The notes beneath the pieces were generated by a model. The model was not told the origin of the DNA. It made no database searches and was given only the letters and a program-made list of their open reading frames with translations. The translations under genes and the position numbers were made by a program. Below, one piece after another: positions 1 to 8,800 of a stretch of DNA of 11,033 bases; the first letter of the stretch is position 1; the number at the start of each line of letters is the position of its first letter. Origin of the DNA: Cyclostephanos tholiformis (lineage: Eukaryota > Bacillariophyta > Thalassiosirophyceae > Thalassiosirales > Thalassiosiraceae). The DNA is taken from NCBI GenBank assembly GCA_036939975.1, contig JALLPB010001138.1, positions 1-11,033 on the forward strand, given 5' to 3'.

Positions 1-23
1 ACTAACTTACCTAACTTAACTTA

Positions 24-210
24 AAATTTTGCAACCCAAACTCAAGCTCCCCTGACTTAATTTTTTTTTGAAAATCCTAAACTCAAGCTCCTCTGACTTT
101 TTTTTCCAAAATCCTCAACTCAAGCTCCTCTGACTTTTTTTCTGCAAAAATCCTCAATTCAAGCTTCTCTGACCTTTCCCCCCCCCAACATCCTAAACTG
201 AAACTCATAA
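24..210. repeat. Decayed minisatellite, unit about 37-41 bp
   Basis: The core CTCAAGCTCCTCTGACTT recurs at 41, 82, 119 and 159 with one to three changes per copy, and a badly decayed fifth copy lies near 195. Between cores are T or C runs followed by CAAAATCCT-like sequence. The repeat may start outside the window, since the first 25 bases are themselves a CTAACTTA-type repeat. Confidence 0.8.
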
Positions 211-285
211 CACAATCAAATTAAAATTCAAGAGGCAGGAGAGGCATCAGCAACACAGACATTAACCAAATACTTCATGGTACAG

Positions 286-583
286 AAGGGAGAGAGATGG
301 AGGAGGAAATAGAGGAGGGGCAGTCAAAGGAGAGGAGGAGAAGGAAAAGGAGGAGAAGCAGAAGAAAACCTGCTTGGCAATAAAGGATGATTGCATTGTG
401 AGGGGAGCATTGAAGAGCAGGGGCAGGGGGGAAGACATGCACAATTCACTCAACAATCAAATAGTAAATTGGAAAGTAGATGGGGAGAGATATGAATAGG
501 GAGATGGGTGAGGAGATGGGTGAGGAGATAGATGTGCAGTTAGAGGGTTGGAGGAAGAGGGGGGGGGGAGGAGGAGGAGTATG
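286..583. repeat. Polypurine low-complexity DNA with a 12-bp tandem repeat
   Basis: Two nearly pure purine stretches on the plus strand (about 286-367 and 478-583) flank a mixed segment. Inside the second, GAGATGGGTGAG is repeated at 501-512 and 513-524 with a partial third copy. A run of G (about 559-568) followed by GGA repeats could form a G-quadruplex. No coding or RNA function is visible. Confidence 0.6.
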
Positions 584-649
584 TCACTGAGTATTTTGTC
601 TTCAATTCCTCAGTAGGTTATACTGAATCACTACCTAAAATTTTTGTTT

Positions 650-1345
650 CCACTAATTTTTAGCCCCCTCCCCCCTGACTATGATATGTCTGCTGCTTTG
701 CTGCAGCCCAAATGGGCCACTGAGAGATGAAACTATGCCCCAAAACTTCATAGGCATCTGCCTCAAATGCATAAGAGTAGTATATATTCTTTTCATGCCC
801 CCATATACATTGGGCTTGGATGCAATAAAAGCAAAAAAAAACACTAGATAATTGTTTTTTTTAGCTGGTATTCACATGTTTGCCCCAACAGGCCACTTGG
901 GACTGAGAGCATGTCCCAAAACGTCACATAAATCTTTCAAATATACATGTAAGCAATATTTCATACCTCAAATGTGCCATTTGCATGCACTCTGGCTTTC
1001 AAAAGAATGATAGCTCACAATCACTTGTGAAATGGGGCATTTTGTTAGTACAGGGAACATTTCAATATTTGGTGCACCCAAAGGGTAACTTCCACTCATT
1101 TTTTTAAACAAATCTTCAAGATATCATAGTGACATCTAATTCAATTGTTTGGACACCCAGAACACTATATTGAGTGGCTGCAATTGACAGACCACCTAGA
1201 ATGAAACCCATAAAAACCTCAAACCAAATTCCACAATTTTGACTTTGACCCACCCAACAGGCAGGTTCCACTCTTTTCAACAAAAAATCTAAGGAATCAT
1301 ATTCACACCTAGTAGAATGGATTGGAACATTCAGAAATGATTTTG
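650..1345. repeat. Diverged tandem repeat, period about 175-195 bp
   Basis: Segments beginning near 706 and 882 align with each other (GCCC-AA--GGCCAC, then TGAGAG, then CCCAAAAC, then ATCT--C and CAAAT). Segments beginning near 1076 and 1251 align more clearly (CACCCAA-AGG, then TTCCACTC, AAATCT, ATCATA, TTGGA, CAGAA). The second and fourth share CCCAACAGGC, suggesting all four belong to one family. Identity is low, and the outer limits are uncertain. It may be an old satellite or a decayed mobile element. Confidence 0.5.
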
Positions 1346-1549
1346 AAACCATTTGAAAAATGTCATTTTCTGAGCTGGACCCCCTACTTTCAGTGCCCCA
1401 AGCAACCCCTAAAGCATGAAAAAAACCAAACTGAGTGTACCTGGCATCGTCCATGATGTGGCAAGGAGGATCATTGTGCTGGAACAGGAGGTACACAGCC
1501 AAGGGTGGCAATAGAGGCAATGGTGGATGTTGCCTGGTATCCTGCCATC

Positions 1550-1602
1550 TTTATTTTTTATTGTTGTGTGTGTTGTATGGTGGTGTATTGTGGTTGTGTT
1601 GG
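1550..1602. repeat. GT-rich low-complexity stretch
   Basis: The plus strand consists mainly of TTG, TGTG and TGGTG words with very little C or A. It explains short open frames on both strands here. No function is seen. Confidence 0.5.
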
Positions 1603-1834
1603 CATCTATGCTACCAACAATACTTTTTTTGTAAAAAGTTGATGTCAGATTGGCCAAAATGACCAACTTTTGTGCACTCATTTCACAACATCTCCCCCCA
1701 AAGACCCCGAAGACCCCAAAGATTAATTGAACTTAAAAATCCTCATCATTTAAAGATTTTGACATTGTTTTGAACTATCAGTGAAGGTCAGTAAGGGCCA
1801 TGCTACCAATGTGCAAAAAGTGTGCTAAAATTTT

Positions 1835-1857
1835 GCTAGGTAGAGTAAGTACCTAGC
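1835..1857. other. Perfect 8-bp inverted repeat
   Basis: GCTAGGTA at 1835-1842 is matched by its reverse complement TACCTAGC at 1850-1857, with a 7-base spacer. It could form a short hairpin or bind a dimeric protein, but it is isolated and may be chance. Confidence 0.4.
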
Positions 1858-2202
1858 TATTTTTTGGAGAGAAAAATGCTCTACATAGAAAAATGGGTTC
1901 TCCAGGGAAAAAATACACTGTTCATTGTAGATTACCATCAATGTCTCATCTCTTTTTTTGATAAACATGCGGCACTTTCTTTCCTATCCTATCTGAGGGA
2001 CCTATTTAGGGCTGTCAGACTTTGAAAGTTGGGGGCAGGCAAAAAATGATGGGTCTGCCACTCCCTATCTCCTGCTTTTGGCAGGGTGGGCATCAGAGGT
2101 CATATGCCTACCTGAAACACAACAAACTGGGTTTGTGAGCTCAAAAGCTCTGAGCTGTACCTTGAATTATTTCTGTTTCAGGTAATCCCAAGAATAAAAA
2201 TG

Positions 2203-2759
2203 TTAACATTAGCTGTGTGATCAAGTTGGGAATAAAAGTATGTTAACACCACATGCTCGGTGGAGTTGAGATTCTTAGCTGTTAGGTGATTGTGAGAAAC
2301 CTGATTCTTAACACTACATACTGGTTGAATCTGGAGACCAAGTCAACATCACATGTGTACTCCTGAGACAGGACAAAAATATTTATGAAATAATAAAAAT
2401 ACCAAATTCTTAATATCACATGCCATGTTCCTCTAACATCACATGCTACAATGTCAGAAATATGGTCTTTGTATTCACTTGTATTCCCCATTCCTAATAC
2501 CACATGCCAAGGTCCTAATATTACATGCTTGCTGTATTCATTTGTATTCTCATGATCACATATGCAGCATTAACACACCAAGCCTCCTACATGTTAAGAC
2601 TACAAGAGTGGAGCTAATGTCACACACTGGCAGATTGCGACTGCTTTGTCTAAACTAAAAAGTTAAAATTGGGCTAGTGAATTTGAAAATAAGTTAAGAC
2701 TACATAGTCATGGTCTTAACATCATTGTGTGGTGTTAACAGTTGTTTTAACGCCACTCG
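2203..2759. repeat. Array of a degenerate 14-15 bp motif, consensus YTAAYAYYACATGC
   Basis: Copies of varying quality start at 2203, 2243, 2308, 2343, 2410, 2433, 2494, 2515, 2570, 2594, 2614, 2694, 2716 and 2747. All are in the same orientation. Several come in pairs 20-24 bases apart (2410/2433, 2494/2515, 2570/2594, 2694/2716). A second word, GTATTCAYTTGTATTC, occurs at 2471 and 2534 between pairs, hinting at a compound unit. The array lies in the 3' flank of the NBAS-like gene and, on the transcribed strand, reads GCATGTGATRTTA. Confidence 0.7.
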
Positions 2760-2805
2760 TTCTTGAAATTTACTGCCACATATCTCTTCACTCTCGGGGA
2801 ATATT

Positions 2806-2810
<5 letters not shown>

Positions 2811-2842
<32 letters not shown>

Positions 2843-2847
2843 GAGGG
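2811..2847. repeat. GA/CT microsatellite just beyond the stop codon
   Basis: Thirteen uninterrupted GA units (2811-2836), one TA, then further GAGAGAG sequence. It ends 19 bases short of the gene's stop codon, so in the mRNA it would be a CU repeat at the start of the 3' UTR. Confidence 0.9.
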
Positions 2848-2866
2848 ACAATATGGTTACCCCCCC

Positions 2867-5800
2867 TCATATTGGGGGACGGGGGCTCGAGGTAGTTATA
2901 GTTGTGGGAGGCTCAAAGATATCCTTCCTTTGGGCCCTCGCGGCATTCAACAATCGCCGACCCTCAAGCGCCAACTTTTTGCGTTCGTTCAGACTGAGCT
3001 TCTGCGTCTCGAATCTGACCCTGCCGAGTTTTATCTGATCCTTCACGGAAGCGCGGCTACTCAGCGATCCTTCAACCGATGAGGCTGAATCCGGCAAATT
3101 ACGCGGTGACGGTCGTTGTGGGGAATTAATCGTTAGTGTTTCCTTGTCACTCGTCCTCGTTGAATAATTGTCCATGGCAATGTGAGGTAGACATGCCTTT
3201 GTCGTAGAAGGACTCGGTATCTTGGAAACGAAAGGAGTCTCAGTTTGTTTGGTGGCATATGTTTGTTTTGTGGCTACATATGCTTGAGCTGCGTTGGGTG
3301 TGCTGGTGTGATCCGGTAGCTGGTCTCTATCACTGGAGGTAAGTGGTGACTCGAAGGGCGACTGACAAGATTTTTCGGACAAGAAGTTTTTCTTCCTTGT
3401 TGTGGAAGGACTCTGCACAAAAGAAGTCTTCGACAATGTTGTGACATGAGTGTGTTCTGCGGCTCCAGACGCTGGCGCTGCGTTGAATGAGCTGGAGCGA
3501 TCCACGAGTTGAAATGGTGACGGGAAGGGCGCCTGGCAAGGATTTTTGGAAGCGATGATTTTCTTTAACAAAATTGAGCTACCATGGGGCTTGTCTAAAG
3601 GTTTCTTTGGTCTTGTGCATGCTACTGACGTCCGATCATGCTTTGATGTATTAGTTTGGGACCAGTTTCCTTTCACGCGGTTTTGAATCGATTGCAGAAG
3701 TTTATCCGCCATGTTGACCACACCTTGATCTACGTGTGTGGTATCAGAGCAGAGAAAATAGATGGGAGAATCAAAGTCAGCATCGGAAAAGTGAGAAACT
3801 GCCCAAGTCAGTGCTGCGCTGTAGCCCTGGTTGTCTGTCATAATAACGGCACGGCGGGCTGCGTTCTGTCCATAGCCACGATCGCGGAGTCTCTGGATGA
3901 TGGAAATATCTGGCTGTGCCGTTGGTTCAGGAATAGCGCTGGTTTGTGCGATGGGCAAAACCGATTTTGACTTGAAATCTTGAAGTGCCCGTTTCACGAT
4001 AAGGGACATGTCTTGCCCCTGAAATTCGAGTAAACATGATAAACTCAACTCCATCATCATAAGAATGTTGGCGGCGGGTAGTGAAAGAGGAATCGAGCTT
4101 TTTCTGGCAAGGAATACCTCAGCAATGACCCAATTGAAAATCGACTCGCTAATTGACTTCGCCAAGCTTCTGCTATCATCGTTAGCTGTTTGATCCCCCA
4201 TAAGGAATAATTTCTCCAGCAAGTCAGCTTGCGATGATTTCTTAATGTCACGAAAGACTCGGATCATTGATCGATCATGAAAATTGTTTCGCTTCATCGT
4301 GATGTCTGAGTTTTTATTCGTATTTTCGACAAGATCCCTTGCTCCTCTCGCAGCTCGTTTTGCAGCCTTGAAGACTAAAAAGTCATCTGCTTTTTCAGAG
4401 AGCTGCGCGGCATCATCATTGAGACTGTTCATCGTTAAAGCAAGGAGGTCATACTCTAACTCTTTGAATGTGCCAAGCAGCACACAGGCGAGAGGCGAGT
4501 CTGCGATAGGTATGAGCTGCAATGTTAATGTGAGCAGGTCTCCTTTGATTGAAAGATCGAAAAAAGATTGCGCTTTCGCTACAGCTATAACGCAATTGAG
4601 CACTTGTAACTCTTGATGACTGGTCCTACGGGAATCGGGAATATTTTCTCTCCTTGAAACAGCAGCATCATAGAGCATAGAGTAACAGATTGCCACTGCA
4701 GCTGGTCCTAGATTCATTCTCAAGACTCCGTGCGTCATGAAGCATTTTACCAATAGAATTTCATGCGGAGCGTACAGACCAATTATGTTTGCCAGTTGTA
4801 TTACAAGAGCTCCTGGCATTTGTGGTAACACACGGCTGGATTCTTCTGCAGTCCGTCCACTCATTAACGCGCGAATTTGGGAAGATAACCATACTGATGC
4901 GTCAGTGCAGGCTGCCAAAGCACTCCTCTTATCACCCCAGAATTCGCAACCCAACAGTATAGCTGACGCATCCATATCGATGAGAGCACGCACCAAATCG
5001 ATTGGTTGGGCTGCATTATCAAGAATCGCAAAGAGTTTTTCCAACAAATTGTCATCCAATGCCATCGCTACAGCAATGAATTCTTTGGCGGCAATGACGC
5101 GCTGATGATGCTCAAATTCCACGCAAAGATGTGGGAACATCTGTTCAAGTATCTCATGATACGCCAGCGTCGTATTGGTATTCTTGTTGTTAGACGTCGC
5201 GGCATCTCTCATGAAAGTTGCGATCGTCGAACTTATATAGTTTTGACAGAACCATGACGGTCGTATCTTCAGTATGTTTTTCAGCATGACGAAGCAGTGT
5301 TGATACAGAAGAGAGGAAAACACGAATGATCCTATGCAGCCAGACTGTTGAGCACCAGAGGTGAAGAATCGACTGTCGAATTCGTCAACATCAGTTATGA
5401 AGTCAAAAATCAGGTCATGGCCTTCATTTGATAATGCTCCAGAGGTGATATTATCCTCGGCGTCATGATACTTCTCATCTTGATGTGGAAAATTCTCACT
5501 GTTCTTCTGGCTAGCAGGCTTTGCGGCTCTTTCACAAAACGCACGGCAGATTATTAAAATGACACCACGACCAGCTCTACAAAGATCTCTGATACCCCGG
5601 TTATCAAATTCGCCCTCCCCTTTATAAGGACCCGTATAAAATAAATTTAACAATTCACTTGGAAACGTTTGACACGCATGCCACTTGCAGCATAGTTGAA
5701 GCGCTACTAGTCTGAAATGGAATCCACCGATCGTCCCCTTCTGAATTGTTGAGTTTGAGGGTGGTTCATCTAATTCGTGCGTGATAGTCCAAGGTAGCAG

Positions 5801-8800
5801 CTCAAAAATAGACCACAGCTTGTCAATCACGCCATCTGTCAGTGCACCCCATTCCATTTTGATAACATCCAGAGTAGAATTGAATATACTTTCTAAGAAA
5901 TTGATAAGAAAATCTTCTTTCTGAGCGATTCGACTCTTCGAATTATACCCAAAACAAAGTAAAGCAAAATCAGCGCACAATGAGAGAGATTCTTCCAGCC
6001 TGATTGGGAGTGACGGTTGCATCGCTGGAATATTCTTTGATTTTTTCAACCTTGTGATTTTATTCAAGCAAAGTTCTATCATGTCATGCTTGAATCTGTC
6101 GGACATATTCTCAGATCCGAAATAACAAACAGCGGCTTCAATATTTTTTCTTGGTTCCAGGTATTTGCCACTACCATCGACAAAGGGCGCAAAGTATTTT
6201 TGGAACATTGATATACTGTGCATGTTCCCGTTCTCGATGATGTAAGGAATAGCGTCATTCAGATCCATAGTGCAGAATTGGACCACTGAGAGGAAAAATC
6301 CACTGCCGACCTTTAATTCGTCAAAAGTTTCATTCAACGATGACGATTGCTGGCAATCCTGATCCTCGTCAACGTACCAAGTGCGCAATACCCAACAGAG
6401 TTTGTCGGCCAAAATTTGGCAAAAAAATGATGCAGCGGAATACAAGTAGATGAGCTTCCCCACCACTTGGCTCTCGGGGCTTGAGTCTGAGAAGTCATTG
6501 AAGTCCGAGGTATTGATTGCTCCACCCTCTGTGAATGACACGATACCCAAACGAATCAATCCAGCTAAGCAGAGTTCTTTGAAGGGAAGAACTTGCCCAG
6601 TTAGGTTATGCGTGCATAAGACACGATTAAGATACCATGTCGCTACGTCGACCTTAGATGTGGACGACAATGAGCTCGACAAAGATTCATCGTCCACTCC
6701 TTTTTTAAAATGCAGCATGACGGATTCTCTGTCGGCATCGTCGGTAAAAATATCTATTTCCGGTATTTCTCTTTCAGCACCTAGTTGACGTCTCTGAAGT
6801 TGCAAATTACTCAGATAAGTGAATAGTTGCAACGGACTCAAGAACATTTCATTGCCTAGGTGATGATATTTTTTCCCTGGAAAAAAAATGTGCGCAACTT
6901 TCTTTCCTCCATGGTTGTCTCCGTCGATATGGCAGGGGAGCAAGTGATCGTAAAGAGTGATATCAACATCTAACGGAGCGTGGTCCAAAATTTGCATGCG
7001 TTCGCTCATCGTAAATGGGTGCCTTACAATGAGCACCGTTAGTGCATAGATATCTCCTTTTGAGGCTGCGCAAATCGCGATGTCATAAAGAGACTCGTCC
7101 TTGAAGTCACTAAGAAATCGTCGTGCGAAAAGGCATTGCTCATTGGGCGATATCCCTCCTGTAGCCCTGGCGTCAGAAGCGGTAGTCTTATCAGCGTAAT
7201 GATTCAGCAACAGTTTAAATGTTCCAATCCGTCGGACGGCATCCCTCAATTGACGTGCACTCGATGTCATTCGTTCTTCTCTTAATGCATCGCATCGAGC
7301 AACTGCTTCGCTGAAAATTTCCAGCAGTTTGTTTAAACTGAGATCACAATTGTGACGAATTCTACAATTATCCTGACACTGTAGCAATTCCAACGCCTGA
7401 CGGATGACATATGCATCGTCCGAAACATGTTTCAACGCTTTTACGTCCAATCGTTCTTCCCACAGCTGAATCCGACATCGGTTCATCATCAGCCTTCCCT
7501 CTTCTCCGAGGATATGATTTTGTCTCTGTCCTTCATCGTCGCCGATGCCGAATCTACGAGCAACGCCGATGGCTTTGGATGCATATCCTCGACGGAGGAG
7601 AGTGGCAATTATTTCGGCAGGCTTAGAAAACTTTTTTATGCCGCATATCGATAGGTGCAGCCGGCATTGGGGTGGCGGTGTTAGATCAAATGACGAAGAA
7701 GGTTTGCTGGCGGCAGTTTTAGAATGATTTTCCTCGGCGATGTCAGCCACGATGTCGGCCGATAGTCGGAGGAAAGACAGCATCTTGTGACAAGATGATG
7801 ATGAATGACGACTCTGCTGTTGTTGTCGTAACATGGTCGGCATGGGCAACAGGACGACAGCTGAATCGATGCCGTCGCTTGTAGACATCGGCATGCAGAA
7901 CACGTCGCTGGGGTTACATTGGTCTTGGTCCTTTGCAAAGCCTGACGACCATGACCACCTCTGCATTCGCATGATGGCCTTGGTCTTCATAGATTTCGCC
8001 TTTTGATGAAAAAGCATATTATTCTTGTTCTGGCCGGTAATTAAGGTAGCATATGTGACAAGAGTGAAGGAACAGGAGAGAGACCTTTCAAGAGCGGCCG
8101 AACCTGCGCTTGAATGCACATCTCTACCTCCTTCTCCGGAGGACCACCATTCAATCTGAGATGAGCTTGCCATCGCCATTCTTCCTTTATAAGATGACTT
8201 TGACCTCTTTCGACTCCTCGAAGGCAAAGTCATTGTAGAGTCCCGGCTGCAGAATAGATGGATCTTCTTCGAGTCGCCATCGTGATTGTATGCCGGGTCG
8301 CTATTACAGTTACTTTGCTCTGTAACATCCAACACCGATACGCCGCCGTTATAATCCAATGCCGCGAGCAAAACTTTGTCGTCCTTCATGCCGCCGCCAA
8401 CGCTGCGACTGTTACTGCTGGGCGGAGAAAAACGAAGCATCGCCACGGGGACGGCCGCCCTGGCTACTGCGGTAGAACAAGGGGCGAAATCTTGCTTCTC
8501 GTTCAGTCTTTTCCTCCGCTTTCTGCCTCTCTCAGTAGGCGACGTAGGGAGCTCGCCGTCGTTGCGGCCGTTTTCTTCTTTCGTCGCTGCAGAGGAAGTC
8601 CAACGTTCCGCCGCAACGTCGGAGAGAAAAACAGATGAATCCGCCCCGACGTTGTCGATGATATGATAGTCAAGACGTCGCACGATCAGCTTGAAAAGGG
8701 AATCGTCATTGCGGTCACGATCGTCATATAAGTCGACGTTCCTGCTGGGGGAAAGGTACATATCGTCCTCTCCTTCGTCACGTGGGGATTTTGACGTCAA

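Larger units (their letters stand above)
1..2866. other. Repeat-rich, CpG-poor intergenic region with no supported gene
   Basis: Open frames in this stretch are short (90 codons or fewer except one of 134), coincide with repeats or polypurine DNA, and resemble no family I know. The stretch contains the separate repeats listed individually. CpG occurs only at 922, 1448, 1708, 1970, 2258, 2638, 2751, 2758 and 2795. The part next to 2867 must include the 3' UTR of the minus-strand gene; no canonical AATAAA signal was spotted just beyond the stop. Confidence 0.75.

Noticed and set aside
24..210. Regularly spaced repeats considered as a CRISPR array
   Set aside because: Spacers are similar T/C-rich sequence rather than unique, copies are decayed, and the context is eukaryotic.
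262..456. A 64-codon Ser/Phe/Pro-rich frame on the minus strand
   Set aside because: It is a reading of the polypurine tract from the pyrimidine strand; composition alone explains it.
1116..1520. A 134-codon open frame on the minus strand
   Set aside because: It overlaps the diverged 175-195 bp repeat and the GT-rich edge, matches no family I know, and neighbouring repeat units carry stops in the matching frame. It may be a relic but is not supported as a gene.
1409..1681. Overlapping short frames on both strands (90 codons minus, 75 codons plus at 1435-1662)
   Set aside because: They are read through GT/CA-rich low-complexity DNA, giving His/Thr-rich or Cys/Leu/Gly-rich strings without domain features.
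2203..2759. Motif array considered as telomeric or CRISPR-like repeats
   Set aside because: Spacing is irregular, the motif is degenerate, and it lies beside a gene with no chromosome end.
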